The notes: generated from the letters alone by a model not told the origin. DNA of 32,481 bases from Duganella callida (GCF_004614165.1 NZ_SPVG01000026.1:1-32481); one strand, 5' to 3'. Shown: positions 1-9,303, counted from the first letter of the stretch. Numbers and translations: made by a program.

Positions 1-613
1 CGGCGCGACGCCGGCGCCGCCCGCGGCGGCGGCGGCCCCGCAGTTGCAAGGCACGCCGTTCGCGCAATCGATCACCCGGCACCTGCGCCAGAAGGAAGCG
101 ATCGGCCTGGCCGCCGCCGGGATGTGCGTGGCCGGCGAGGGCGTCATGATCGACGGCGGCTCCACCACGCTGCAAATGTGCCGCCACCTGGCCGGACTCG
201 AACTGCAGGTGCTGACCAACTCGCTGCACATCGTCGGCGCGCTGCTGCCGCAGGCCGGCACGCGCATTCTGGTGCCATCGGGGACCGTGTACCGCGAGCA
301 GAACATCATCCTGGCGCCGCCCGACGAAGCGTCGATGCCGCGCTTCCACGCGCCCAAGCTGTTCATGGGTGCGGCCTCGGTGGGGCCGCACGGGGTGATG
401 CAGGCCGACGACGTGCTGGTGGCCGCAGAGCGCCGCCTGATCGAACGCGCCGAGCAGGTGATCCTGCTGGTGGACAGCTCCAAGTTCAATGCCTCATCGG
501 GCACCATCGTCTGCGATCTCGATCAGGTGGACACGGTGATCACCGACCGGGGCATCCCGGCGGCCATGGCGCGCCACCTCGACCAGGCCGGCGTCCGGCT
601 GCTGATCGCATAA
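1..613 (+). CDS. DeoR-family transcriptional regulator, C-terminal part (5' truncated)
   Basis: The reading frame is open from base 2, so the gene begins upstream of the window and the helix-turn-helix domain is missing. The visible part opens with an Ala/Pro-rich low-complexity linker, then the DeoR-type sugar-phosphate sensor domain, which resembles ribose-5-phosphate isomerase. Typical motifs are IDGGSTT (the phosphate-binding loop in this family), TNSL and the later VDSSKF. The family usually represses carbohydrate-use operons and is released by a phosphorylated sugar. It lies 27 bp upstream of lldD on the same strand, so it may share that operon or regulate it. That is inferred: E. coli LldR is a GntR-type, not a DeoR-type, regulator. 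The actual ligand cannot be read from sequence. Confidence 0.85.
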   Translation, partial: GATPAPPAAAAAPQLQGTPFAQSITRHLRQKEAIGLAAAGMCVAGEGVMIDGGSTTLQMCRHLAGLELQVLTNSLHIVGALLPQAGTRILVPSGTVYREQNIILAPPDEASMPRFHAPKLFMGAASVGPHGVMQADDVLVAAERRLIERAEQVILLVDSSKFNASSGTIVCDLDQVDTVITDRGIPAAMARHLDQAGVRLLIA

Positions 614-640
614 TATTTAAAACCCACGAGCGGAGACAAC

Positions 641-1771
641 ATGATCATTTCATCGGCTACTGATTTTCGCGAAGCGGCGCGGCGCAAGCTGCCGCCGTTC
701 CTGTTCCATTATCTCGATGGCGGCGCCGGCGCCGAACAGACCCTGCGCAACAATGTCGACGATCTGCAGCAGGTGAATCTGCGCCAGCGCGTGCTGCGCG
801 GCTCCGAACAGCTGGACCTGGGCACCGAATGGTTCGGCCGCCGCTATGGCCTGCCGGTGGCGCTGGCGCCGGTCGGCCTGACCGGCATGTACGCGCGCCG
901 CGGCGAGGTGCAGGCCGCCCGCGCGGCCACCGGGCGCGGCATTCCCTTCATCCAGTCGACGGTGTCGGTGTGCCCGCTGGCGGAAGTTGCGCAGGCGGTC
1001 GAGCAGCCGATCTGGTTTCAGCTGTACGTGCTGAAGGACCGCGCCTTCATGCGCGACGTGCTGCAGCGGGCCAGGGCGCTGGGCGCCACCACGCTGGTGT
1101 TCACGGTCGACATGCCGGTGCCGGGCGCGCGCTACCGCGACGCCCACTCCGGCATGAGCGGTCCGAACGGCCCGCTGCGGCGCGTGCTGCAGGCCATGAC
1201 GCGTCCGGCCTGGGCCTGGGACGTCGGCCTGTTCGGCCGCCCGCATGACCTGGGCAATATCTCCGCCTACCGCGGCGCCGCCACCGGCCTGACCGACTAC
1301 ATCGGCTGGCTGGCGTCCAACTTCGACCCCGGCATCGGCTGGAACGACCTGCAATGGATACGCGACGAGTGGCAGGGGCCGATGATCATCAAGGGTATCC
1401 TGGAAGCGGACGACGCGCGCGCCGCGCTGTCGTTCGGCGCCGACGGCATCGTGGTGTCCAATCACGGCGGCCGCCAGCTGGACGGCGCGCTGTCCAGCGC
1501 CCGCGCGCTGCCGGCCATCGCCGACGCGGTGAAAGGCAGGATGACCATCTTCGCCGACGGCGGCGTGCGCACCGGCACCGACGTGTTCCGCATGCTGGCG
1601 CTGGGCGCCGACGGCGTGCTGCTGGGCCGCGCCTTCATCTATGCGCTGGCGGTGCACGGCCAGGCCGGGGTGGAACAGCTGCTGGCCATTCTGGAGAAGG
1701 ATCTGCGGACCAACATGGTGCTGACCGGGGTGAAATCGGTCGGCGAGATCGGGCCGCATCTGCTGGTCTGA
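641..1771 (+). CDS. lldD: L-lactate dehydrogenase (FMN-dependent, quinone-linked)
   Basis: 376 aa and alignable by eye with E. coli LldD along its whole length (N-terminus [13 protein letters not shown], then [36 protein letters not shown]). It belongs to the FMN alpha-hydroxy-acid dehydrogenases and oxidises L-lactate to pyruvate at the inner face of the cytoplasmic membrane, feeding electrons to quinone. The catalytic His is in [10 protein letters not shown] at residue 275; the preceding MIIKGI segment carries the FMN-contacting Lys. The C-terminal part has the FMN phosphate-binding ADGG and LGRAF motifs. The start is preceded by CGGAG, spaced 6 nt from ATG. It sits just after the DeoR-type regulator. 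No lactate permease is in view. Confidence 0.96.
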   Translation: MIISSATDFREAARRKLPPFLFHYLDGGAGAEQTLRNNVDDLQQVNLRQRVLRGSEQLDLGTEWFGRRYGLPVALAPVGLTGMYARRGEVQAARAATGRGIPFIQSTVSVCPLAEVAQAVEQPIWFQLYVLKDRAFMRDVLQRARALGATTLVFTVDMPVPGARYRDAHSGMSGPNGPLRRVLQAMTRPAWAWDVGLFGRPHDLGNISAYRGAATGLTDYIGWLASNFDPGIGWNDLQWIRDEWQGPMIIKGILEADDARAALSFGADGIVVSNHGGRQLDGALSSARALPAIADAVKGRMTIFADGGVRTGTDVFRMLALGADGVLLGRAFIYALAVHGQAGVEQLLAILEKDLRTNMVLTGVKSVGEIGPHLLV

Positions 1772-2137
1772 GCCGCGCCAGCGCAGGATGGACACAACAT
1801 CAAACTGAACCGGACGACAATATTTCAGTAATTTTTCGTCACAATTATTATCCGAAAATCATACAAATCCGTGGTTTTTGGAGAGAATTTTTGGTATATT
1901 TCCCTAAAGTATCGACAGTTTCTTTCGAGAAGTATAGAGTTTGATCTGTCCGGGTGAGCACCCGGAACGGCACCCCAGCCTTGTGCCCCCGCGTCAGCTG
2001 CAGCCTGTTCAGGCCGATCTGGCGTTGCAGATTTTTCCCGCCTTGTCCCTTTTTGCGCCGCCGCGCGTGTGGCGGCGCGCGCGTGCGCGCGCAGTTGCCG
2101 GGCAGGGGTGTGCCGATCGCCGTAGACAGGATTTTTA
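1772..2137 (+). promoter_or_regulatory. 366-bp intergenic region between lldD and the porin gene
   Basis: No convincing gene was found here. About 1800-1940 is strikingly AT-rich for this genome and probably carries the promoter of the porin-signalling cassette; a weak -10-like TATATT lies at 1895-1900 without a good -35. Downstream are two inverted repeats that would fold in the RNA leader: TCCGGGT (1949-1955) with ACCCGGA (1960-1966), and GCGCCGCC (2055-2062) with GGCGGCGC (2071-2078). A long structured 5' leader is therefore likely, but it matches no riboswitch class that I recognise. The porin start is preceded by ACAGGA at 2126-2131. Confidence 0.4.
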
Positions 2138-3397
2138 ATGACCGCCGTTTTCTTACCCAAGCGCGCCGCCGTGGCGACCCTGATGATGCTGAGCTGCTGC
2201 GTGGCCCGGGCAGGCGAGCCCGCGGACGACGCCGGCGCCACGCCGCGCTGGAGCGTCGGCGGCTTCGGCACGCTGGGGGTGGTGCACAGCAGCGACGACC
2301 AGTCCGACTTCACCGCCAACCCGCTCACGCCCGGCAATGCCGGCCATGGCCGCGACTGGAGCCACTCGGTGGACAGCCGCGCCGGCGTGCAGCTGGGCCT
2401 GGACCTGGACAGCAAGTGGTCGGCGGTGCTGCAACTGGTGTACGAGAGCACGCTGCGCTATGGCTACCACCCGGTGGTCGAATGGGCCAACGTGCAGTAC
2501 AAGCTGACGCCGGACCTGAGCCTGCGCGTCGGCCGCATCGCGCTGCCGCTGTTCCTGGTCGGCGACTACCGCAAGGCCGGCTACGCGCTGCCGTGGGTGC
2601 GGCCGCCGGTGGAGCTGTACGGCGCCATCCCGATCACCAACAGCGACGGCGTCGATGCCACCTACCGCTGGCAGAGCGGCGACCTGCACCACGTCACCCA
2701 GGCGTTCTATGGTTATGCCGATCTGCCGCTGACGCCGACCGCGCGCGCACAGGCGCGCGGCATCATCGGCCTGTCCAACACCACCACCTCGGGCGCGCTG
2801 ACGGTGCGCGCCTCGGTGATGGCCTCGGACCTCAGCGTCGGTCTCGGGCGCGAGCTGTTCGACGGCCTGCGCCAGTTCGGCGCCCAGGGCCGGGCGCTGG
2901 CGCAGCGCTACCAGCTGGAGGACAAGCGCGCCCAGGTCGGCACGCTGGGCCTCAGCTACGACCCGGGCGCATGGTTCGCGATGGGCGAAATCAGCCGCTT
3001 CAACAGCCACTCGTCGCTGGGCGACACCACCTCCGCTTATGTCAGCGCGGGATACCGCTACCGTGACTTCACCCCCTACGTGGCGCTGTCGCACGCGCAC
3101 GCCAACATGGCCACCCGCGTCGATGGCCTGGACCTGAGCGGCCTGCCGGCGCCGATGGCGGCGGCGGGCGCCCAGCTGAACGCGGGACTGAACCAGATGC
3201 TGATGGAGATTCCGCGCCAGCGCACGGTCGGCGCCGGCGTGCGCTGGGACTTCTACGCCAACCACGCGCTCAAGCTGCAGGTGGAGCGCGTCACGCCGCA
3301 GCAGGGTTCGGCCGGCACCTTCATCAATGTGCAGCCGGGCTTCCGTAGCGGCCGGCCGATCACGGTGCTCAGCGCGGCGCTGGACTTCGTCTTCTGA
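2138..3397 (+). CDS. outer-membrane porin-like beta-barrel protein
   Basis: 419 aa. There is a signal peptide over roughly residues 1-25 (MTAVFLPKRA..., cleavage near CVARAG). The mature part shows alternating hydrophobic/polar strands typical of a beta-barrel, starting WSVGGFGTLGVV and ending in the outer-membrane C-terminal signature LDFVF with a terminal Phe. It should be inserted in the outer membrane by the BAM complex. The stop is 9 bp before the small phosphate-binding-like gene, which in turn overlaps the GGDEF/EAL gene, so the three are almost certainly one operon. The substrate is unknown; the neighbour suggests an anion such as phosphate, but that is inference. It lacks the usual Gram-negative general-porin sequence signatures that I would recognise. 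Confidence 0.8.
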   Translation: MTAVFLPKRAAVATLMMLSCCVARAGEPADDAGATPRWSVGGFGTLGVVHSSDDQSDFTANPLTPGNAGHGRDWSHSVDSRAGVQLGLDLDSKWSAVLQLVYESTLRYGYHPVVEWANVQYKLTPDLSLRVGRIALPLFLVGDYRKAGYALPWVRPPVELYGAIPITNSDGVDATYRWQSGDLHHVTQAFYGYADLPLTPTARAQARGIIGLSNTTTSGALTVRASVMASDLSVGLGRELFDGLRQFGAQGRALAQRYQLEDKRAQVGTLGLSYDPGAWFAMGEISRFNSHSSLGDTTSAYVSAGYRYRDFTPYVALSHAHANMATRVDGLDLSGLPAPMAAAGAQLNAGLNQMLMEIPRQRTVGAGVRWDFYANHALKLQVERVTPQQGSAGTFINVQPGFRSGRPITVLSAALDFVF

Positions 3398-3406
3398 GGA
3401 GCGGCC

Positions 3407-3847
3407 ATGACGAGATTCCTCCTGCGCTGTGGTGTATTGAGTTGCCTGTGGGCTGGCCTGCTGGTGGGCGGGCTGGCCACGGCCGCCGATTTCGTGATCG
3501 TGGTGTCGGCCAAGAGCCCGGTCGCCACGCTGAAGGCGGAGCAGGTGGCCGCCATCTTCCTGGCGCAGACCGGCCGCTATCCGGGCGGCGACGAGGCGGT
3601 GCCGGTCGATCTGCCGGTCGGCACGCCGCTGCGCGACGAGTTTTACAGCAAGGTCGCCGCGCGCAGCCCGGCGCTGATGAAAGCCTACTGGACCAAGATG
3701 GTATTCACCGGCCGCGGCCAGCCGCCGCGCGAGGCGGCCAACAGCGCGGCCGTGCGCCGGCTGGTGGCCGAGAATCCGGCCGTGATCGGCTACATCGACC
3801 GCGCGGCGCTGGATCCCAGCGTCAAAGTGGTGCAGGTGACGCCATGA
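3407..3847 (+). CDS. periplasmic phosphate-binding-like protein (short PstS-type domain)
   Basis: 146 aa, with a signal peptide at residues 1-27 (LLVGGLATAA). The mature part (DFVIVVSAKSPVATL, VAAIFLAQTGRYPGG, AYWTKMVFTGRGQPP, NPAVIGYIDRAAL) matches the short PBP-like proteins often annotated as phosphate ABC transporter substrate-binding proteins. It is about half the length of true PstS, so it contains only one lobe-like domain and no ABC transporter genes are nearby. A sensory or partner role is therefore more plausible than transport. The stop codon overlaps the next ATG (ATGA at 3844-3847), implying translational coupling to the GGDEF/EAL protein. Confidence 0.8.
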   Translation: MTRFLLRCGVLSCLWAGLLVGGLATAADFVIVVSAKSPVATLKAEQVAAIFLAQTGRYPGGDEAVPVDLPVGTPLRDEFYSKVAARSPALMKAYWTKMVFTGRGQPPREAANSAAVRRLVAENPAVIGYIDRAALDPSVKVVQVTP

Positions 3848-6480
3848 GCGCGCGGGCGCGGGAAACCCGGCGCACGCGCTGGCTGCGGCGCGGCCTGGAC
3901 ACCTACGTGTCGCTGCCGCTGTTCGCGCTGCTGCTGCTGGTGGCGTTGTGGCTGGTGACCTTCCACGAAATCGACGCCGAGCGCGAGCACGCGCAGGGCG
4001 CCGCCTTCGATTCGCTGCACGAGATGCTGGGCACCTACGAAGCCCAGGTGGCGCGCAGCCTGGACGGCATCGACCAGACCCTGCGCATGGTCAAGTACGC
4101 GGTCGAGCGCAAGGGCGCGCTGGGCGCCTTGCCGGAGCTGGGCCGCGAGGGCCTGCTGCCGCCGGGCGTGGTGTTCGTGGTCAGCATCGTCGACCGCAAC
4201 GGCGTGACGGTGGCCAGCAACCCGCGCGCGCTGGCGATTTCCGTGGCCGACCAGGGCTATTTCAAATTCCACCAGGAGCGCGACACCGGCGCCACCTATG
4301 TCAGTCCGCCGCTGCGCGACGCCGCCAACCGCGAATGGCATTTGCACTTCACGCGCCGGCTGGACGACGCCAACGGCAATTTCGCCGGCATCGTCATCGT
4401 CGAAACCGACCCGGCCTATTTCACCAGCAGTTACGAGCGCAGCCGCCTGGGCGAGCGCGGCATGCTGGGACTGGTCGGCGCGGACGGCGTGGTGCGCGCG
4501 CTGCGCAGCGGCGACCGGATGTCGTTCGGCCAGCGCCTGCCGCCGCGCGACGGCCAGCTGGCCGGCAAATACAGCGGCGTGCGCGAACTGCACGGGGTGG
4601 CGCTGAATGTGCTGGTGGGGCTGGACGAGGGCGAACTGATGGCCGGCTTCGAGCGCCGCCGCCACGAAAAACTGTGGGAGGCGGCGATCCTCAGCAGCGC
4701 GCTGCTGGTGATCACCGGCCTGCTGTGGCTGTGGTCCTGGCACGGCGCGCGCACCCGCGCGCACATGCGCCGCGCGCAGGAAACCTACGCCGCCGCCTCG
4801 GCCGCCAGCCTGGACGCCTTCCTGGTGATGCGCGAAGTGCGCGACGCCGGCGGCGAAATCGTCGACTTCATGATCGTCGACGCCAACGTGCGCGCCGAGC
4901 AGATGGCCGGTCTGAGCAAGGTGCAGCTGTGCAGCATGACGCTGTGCCAGCTGATCCCCGACACCCGCAGCAACGGCATGCTGCCGCACCTGATCGACGT
5001 GATGCGCGTCGGCGGCGTGCACGAACAGGAATGGCAGAACCAGTTGTCGCCGACGCGCGTGCGCTGGCTGCACCAGCAGGTGGTGGCGGTGCAGGGCGGC
5101 ATCGTCGCCATCGTGCGCGACATCACCGAGCGCAAGCTGGCCGAGGAACGCATGCTGCACCTGGCCCACCACGACACCCTGACCGGCCTGCCGAACCGCA
5201 GCCTGATCGCCGACCGCCTCGAGCTGACCATCGCCCAGGCCCAGCGCAACGGCGGCGCGGTGCTGGTGGCGTTCATCGACCTGGACGGTTTCAAGCTGGT
5301 CAACGACGGCCTCGGCCACAACGCCGGCGACGAGCTGCTGAAGGTGGTGGCCGAGCGCATGTCCGGCTGCCTGCGCGCCAGCGACACCGTCGGTCGTTTC
5401 GGCGGCGACGAATTCGTGCTGCTGCTGACCGAACCCGGTTCCGGCATCGACGCCGCGCCGGTGCTGGAGCGCGTGCGCGAGGCGGTGCTGCAGTCGGTGT
5501 GCGTGTCCGGCCAGGAGGTGCGGGTCAGCTGCAGCATCGGCGTGGCGGTCTACCCCAACGACGGCGCCGACGCCGAAACCCTGCTGATGCACGCCGACGC
5601 CGCCATGTACCGCGCCAAGGAAATGGGCAAGAACAACTGCCAGTTCTACACGCGCGAGATGAACGCCAGCATCGAGGAAAAGCTGGTGCTGCTGGAAGGC
5701 CTGCGCCATGCGCTGGACAACGGCCAGTTCCGCCTGATGTACCAGCCCAAGGTCGACCTGCGCACCGGCCAGGTCACCGGCGCCGAGGCGCTGGTGCGCT
5801 GGGACCATCCCGAGCATGGCGTGATCGGGCCGGACCGCTTCATTCCGCTGGCCGAGGAAAGCGGCATGATCGTCGCGCTGGGCGAGTGGATACTGCGCAG
5901 CGCCTGCGCCCAGAACCGTGCCTGGCAGCGCGCCGGCCTGCCGCCGCTGCGGGTGTCGGTGAACGTGTCGCCGCGCCAGTTCGAGGAGGCGCAGCTGGTC
6001 GGCCGCGTGCGGCGCGTGCTGGCCGACACCGGCCTGGCGCCGGAATGGCTGGAACTGGAAGTGACGGAAAGCGTGATCATGCGCGACCTGCAGCAGGCGG
6101 TGGCGAAGATGGCGGAGATCCGCGCCATGGGCGCCTATCTGTCGATCGACGATTTCGGCACCGGCTATTCGAGCCTGTCGGCGCTGAAGTCGTTCCCGAT
6201 CTCGACGCTGAAGATCGACAAATCCTTTGTGCGCGACCTGGGCCGCAGCAGCGGCGACGAGGCGATCGCCAGCTCCATCATCGGCCTGGCGCACCGCCTC
6301 AAGCTGCGCGTGATCGCGGAAGGCGTGGAGACCGAGGATCAGCGCAGCTTCCTGCGCGAGAACGGCTGCGACGAGATGCAGGGCTATCTGTACAGCCGTC
6401 CGCTGCCGCCCGAGCAGCTGGCGGCCCTGCTCACAGTCACTGCTGACTCAGCGCCTCGCTGGCTACCGGTGGCAGCGTGA
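3844..6480 (+). CDS. membrane-bound GGDEF/EAL c-di-GMP protein with periplasmic sensor domain
   Basis: 878 aa from the ATG at 3844, chosen because it overlaps the upstream stop (ATGA) and precedes the first membrane segment. Order: transmembrane helix about 22-40; a periplasmic dCache-like region about 45-275; a second transmembrane helix about 280-300; a PAS-like region about 315-430 ending DITERK; GGDEF domain; EAL domain. GGDEF is intact at 520-524, and RASD five residues earlier is an inhibitory I-site. The EAL motif (648-650), DDFGTGYSS (from 769), the catalytic-loop Lys (LKIDKS), EGVE and the terminal QGYLYSRPL are all present. Both cyclase and phosphodiesterase activity are thus possible. 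Its partners suggest it reads a periplasmic signal delivered by the porin and binding protein. The 3' end overlaps the convergent gene by 44 bp. Confidence 0.93.
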   Translation: MSARARETRRTRWLRRGLDTYVSLPLFALLLLVALWLVTFHEIDAEREHAQGAAFDSLHEMLGTYEAQVARSLDGIDQTLRMVKYAVERKGALGALPELGREGLLPPGVVFVVSIVDRNGVTVASNPRALAISVADQGYFKFHQERDTGATYVSPPLRDAANREWHLHFTRRLDDANGNFAGIVIVETDPAYFTSSYERSRLGERGMLGLVGADGVVRALRSGDRMSFGQRLPPRDGQLAGKYSGVRELHGVALNVLVGLDEGELMAGFERRRHEKLWEAAILSSALLVITGLLWLWSWHGARTRAHMRRAQETYAAASAASLDAFLVMREVRDAGGEIVDFMIVDANVRAEQMAGLSKVQLCSMTLCQLIPDTRSNGMLPHLIDVMRVGGVHEQEWQNQLSPTRVRWLHQQVVAVQGGIVAIVRDITERKLAEERMLHLAHHDTLTGLPNRSLIADRLELTIAQAQRNGGAVLVAFIDLDGFKLVNDGLGHNAGDELLKVVAERMSGCLRASDTVGRFGGDEFVLLLTEPGSGIDAAPVLERVREAVLQSVCVSGQEVRVSCSIGVAVYPNDGADAETLLMHADAAMYRAKEMGKNNCQFYTREMNASIEEKLVLLEGLRHALDNGQFRLMYQPKVDLRTGQVTGAEALVRWDHPEHGVIGPDRFIPLAEESGMIVALGEWILRSACAQNRAWQRAGLPPLRVSVNVSPRQFEEAQLVGRVRRVLADTGLAPEWLELEVTESVIMRDLQQAVAKMAEIRAMGAYLSIDDFGTGYSSLSALKSFPISTLKIDKSFVRDLGRSSGDEAIASSIIGLAHRLKLRVIAEGVETEDQRSFLRENGCDEMQGYLYSRPLPPEQLAALLTVTADSAPRWLPVAA

Positions 6481-7051
6481 TGTTGTTGGCCCTGGCGTAA
6501 TCGACTGCCGCCTGCAGCGTCTTGCCCAGATCGCGCGCGGCGCCGGGCAGCGCCTTGCTCAGATAGATCACCGAGGCGGCGGCGCCGCCGTTGGTGGTCA
6601 GCGTCTTGCGCACTTCCACCAGATCGCGCGCCATGCCGGCCTCGTTGATCAGGCCGCGCGACAGGTCGCCGATGGCGCTGCTGAATTCCACCGCCGCCTG
6701 GCCGTTCAGCGGCGCCTTGGCCGCCAGCTTGTCCTGCAATGCCTGGCCGCTGTCGGCCTGCACCTTCAGCGCGCTCTCGATCTGGGCGCGGGTGGCGCCG
6801 GGCGTCAGCGCACCGGCTTCGGCGCCGGCCTTCAGCGCCTGGTCGCCGAGGCCGAACGCGGCCAGCAGCTTGCTGTCGGCGTTCAGCACTTCCAGCTGGG
6901 TTTCGATGTAGCCGGCGACGATGGCCGGCGGATTGGTGTTGACCTTGTCGATGCCGGCGTAGGTGCCGCCGCCATTGCCCAGCTGTGCCGATGCCGCGCC
7001 GCTGGCCAGCAGCAAGGCTGCGCCGGCCAGGGGAGTGAAGTATTTCGCCAA
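6437..7051 (-). CDS. secreted protein of unknown function
   Basis: 204 aa from a TTG start at 7051, supported by GGAG eight bases upstream. A clear signal peptide covers residues 1-22 (AALLLASGAASA followed by QLGNGGG). The remainder is Ala/Leu-rich and predicted largely helical, with no cysteine and no catalytic motif that I recognise; it is probably a soluble periplasmic protein. Similar proteins occur as hypotheticals in related bacteria, but I cannot name a family. Its last 44 bp overlap the end of the GGDEF/EAL gene on the other strand, so the C-terminal residues of both proteins are encoded by the same DNA. There is no obvious terminator between them. Confidence 0.75.
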   Translation of the reverse strand: MAKYFTPLAGAALLLASGAASAQLGNGGGTYAGIDKVNTNPPAIVAGYIETQLEVLNADSKLLAAFGLGDQALKAGAEAGALTPGATRAQIESALKVQADSGQALQDKLAAKAPLNGQAAVEFSSAIGDLSRGLINEAGMARDLVEVRKTLTTNGGAAASVIYLSKALPGAARDLGKTLQAAVDYARANNITLPPVASEALSQQ

Positions 7052-7134
7052 GTTGATTTCTCCGGTGAGTGGATCAGCCGTATTGTGCCGAATTCACCGC
7101 TGCGGAAAATATCAAAATGTAACAGTTGCCGATT

Positions 7135-9231
7135 TTAATAGGTCCAGGCCAGCGTGACGCTGCCATTGCGCGGCGCCGCGTACAGACTCTGGGTCCAGTA
7201 AAGGCTGGTCAGGTATTTTTTGTCGGTGACATTGTTCAGGTTGGCCGACAGCGACCAATGCCTGTCGATCTCGTAGCGCGCCATCAGGCCCAGCGTGGCA
7301 TAGGCGGCCTGGGTGGTGCGGATGCCCGGCTCCTGATCGATCGAGACCGCGTTCTGCCAGGCCAGCGTGCCGCCCACTTTAAGCGCCGGCAGTTGCGGCA
7401 GGCGCCAGGTGGTGTTGAGGCGCAGCGTGGTGCGCGGCACATAGGTGCGCACCGCCTGGCCCTGGTCGCCCTTCAGCGCGGTGAGGCGGGTAAGGCCGGC
7501 GCTGGCTTCCCAGCCTTTCGCCAGCGCGCCGGACGCCTCGAATTCGTAGCCTTCCGAGGCGGCGTTGACGCCACGGTAGTAAGCCTTGGCGCCCACCATG
7601 CCGGCCTGCTCGGCGCTGTTGTTTTGCCTGGTCTTGAACACCGCGCCGGAGACATTCAGTTTGGCGTCGAACAGCGCCGCCTTCAGGCCGGCCTCGGACG
7701 TCTTGCCTTCCACCGGATCGAGCGGCACGCCGCTGGCGTCGGTTTCGCTTTGCGGATTGAAGATGGCGGTATGGCTGGCGTAGGCCGACAGCGTACGGTT
7801 GATGTCGTACACCAGGCCGAGGTAGGGCGTGGTCTTGCTGGCCGACTTGTACTTGCTGGTGCCGTAGGACTGGCCGCTGCTGCGCGCGCGCGTGCGGTTC
7901 AGGCCCGTCAACAGTTTCCAGTCGTCGGCCAGGTTGAAGCGGGCGGCCAGGAATGCCGTGCCGCGGCGGTCTTCATACGCACTGCCGTCGGTGGACGCGT
8001 CGAAGCTCGGCTTGGGATAGCTGCCGTCGAAGGCGGTCTGGCCCGGCATCCCGGTGCCGATGCCCTGACCGTAGCGCGAGACGTCCTGCAGTGTCGATTG
8101 CGACCAGCCGTAGCCGAAGCTCAGGTCGTGCTGGCGGCCGCCCAGCGTGAATTTGCCGTCCACCGACAGGTCGGCCAGATTCTGGCGCTGGCTGGAGGCG
8201 TACTGCGACGGGTAGGCATACAGGCCGCCGCCCACGCCCTTGACTGGCGTGCCGTAGACGTACAGCAGGTCGGAATCGGACTTGTCGGTGATGTGGCTGA
8301 CGGTGGCCTTGGCGCTCCAGCCCAGGTCGAAGTGGTGGCTGAGCTCCGCGAACGTGGTGTGGTTGGTGGTGTCCCAGCGCGACCAGTCGGCCGAGGTGCT
8401 GGTCGCGACCGGATAATCGGTCGGCGTGCCGTCGGTGTAGTAGAGCGGCAGCGCGCCCCACATCGGGCCCTTGCTGCGGTTGGTCTCGTAGCTGTGGCCC
8501 AGGGTGGCCACGGTGTCCGGCGTCAGGTGCGCTTCGACCACGGCATAGGCCACGGTCTTTTTCGGCGCATAGCGGTCCAGGTAGGAGTCGCTTTCCTGGC
8601 GCGCCAGCACCGCGCGGCCGGTGACCGTGCCGCTGTCGTTCAGCTTGCCGCTGAGGTCGCCCTCGGCGCGGCGCTGGTGCCACGCGCCGAGCGTGACGGC
8701 GGCGCTGGCCTGGGGCGAGGCGCTCGGGCGCTTGCGGATGAAGTTGACGGTGGCCGACGGATTGCCGGTCGACGCCATCAGACCGTTGGCGCCGCGCACC
8801 ACGTCGATGCGCTCGTACAGCGCGGTATCGAGGTCGCCCTGGACATTGCCGAACACCACCGGCATGCCGACGCCGTCGTACTGAAAGTTGACGATATCGA
8901 AACCGCGCGCGGTGTAGTAGGTGCGGCTGGTCTCCACCTTCTCGACGGTGACGCCGGTGGTGGTGCTCAGCACCTGGTTGACGTTGTCGAGCTTGAAGTC
9001 ATCCATCAGCGCGCGCGTCACCACCGATACCGACTGCGGCGTTTCGCGCAGCGACAGGTCGAGCTTGGCGGCGGAGCGGGTGCTGCGGGCGGTGTAGCTG
9101 TCGCTGTCGGCCGTGCCGGTCACGGTGACGGTTTGCAGCGGGGTGTCCGGTTCATCGGCGGCATGGGCCAGGCCGGCGTAAAGCGTCGACAGCGCCAGCA
9201 ACAGCGGGCGCAAGGGCAGGTGACGGGGCAT
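7135..9231 (-). CDS. TonB-dependent siderophore receptor (FhuE-like)
   Basis: 698 aa from the ATG at 9231, chosen over an ATG ten codons upstream because GAGGAG lies 9 nt before it and the signal peptide (LPLRPLLLALSTLYAGLAHA) follows directly. A TonB-box-like TVTVTG comes next, then the plug domain (SLRETPQSVSVVTRALMDD, IDVVRGANGLM, PSATVNFIRKRP) and the barrel. It ends with NLNNVTDKKYLTS and the terminal strand GSVTLAWTY with an aromatic end. The plug and barrel most resemble ferric-hydroxamate receptors such as FhuE; the ligand is inferred. TonB-ExbBD would energise it from elsewhere. A Fur box and promoter lie upstream (9304-9348). It follows the MFS and regulator genes on the same strand. 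Confidence 0.93.
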   Translation of the reverse strand: MPRHLPLRPLLLALSTLYAGLAHAADEPDTPLQTVTVTGTADSDSYTARSTRSAAKLDLSLRETPQSVSVVTRALMDDFKLDNVNQVLSTTTGVTVEKVETSRTYYTARGFDIVNFQYDGVGMPVVFGNVQGDLDTALYERIDVVRGANGLMASTGNPSATVNFIRKRPSASPQASAAVTLGAWHQRRAEGDLSGKLNDSGTVTGRAVLARQESDSYLDRYAPKKTVAYAVVEAHLTPDTVATLGHSYETNRSKGPMWGALPLYYTDGTPTDYPVATSTSADWSRWDTTNHTTFAELSHHFDLGWSAKATVSHITDKSDSDLLYVYGTPVKGVGGGLYAYPSQYASSQRQNLADLSVDGKFTLGGRQHDLSFGYGWSQSTLQDVSRYGQGIGTGMPGQTAFDGSYPKPSFDASTDGSAYEDRRGTAFLAARFNLADDWKLLTGLNRTRARSSGQSYGTSKYKSASKTTPYLGLVYDINRTLSAYASHTAIFNPQSETDASGVPLDPVEGKTSEAGLKAALFDAKLNVSGAVFKTRQNNSAEQAGMVGAKAYYRGVNAASEGYEFEASGALAKGWEASAGLTRLTALKGDQGQAVRTYVPRTTLRLNTTWRLPQLPALKVGGTLAWQNAVSIDQEPGIRTTQAAYATLGLMARYEIDRHWSLSANLNNVTDKKYLTSLYWTQSLYAAPRNGSVTLAWTY

Positions 9232-9303
9232 GCGGTAAGACTCCTCGAGTGTGAGCATCACCTCTGGCTGGGAGTCCGCGACCTGGCTAGGTAATTAGAT
9301 GGG

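Noticed and set aside
1949-2078. Known riboswitch in the porin leader
   Set aside because: Hairpins are present, but no conserved aptamer core that I recognise.
3790-6294. 834-codon open frame on the minus strand opposite the GGDEF/EAL gene
   Set aside because: His/Gln/Ala-rich composition with no domain; it is the antisense shadow of a gene with intact GGDEF and EAL motifs in very GC-rich DNA.
7126-9294. 722-codon plus-strand frame opposite the TonB-dependent receptor
   Set aside because: Low-complexity shadow translation; the minus strand encodes a complete receptor with signal peptide, plug and barrel motifs.
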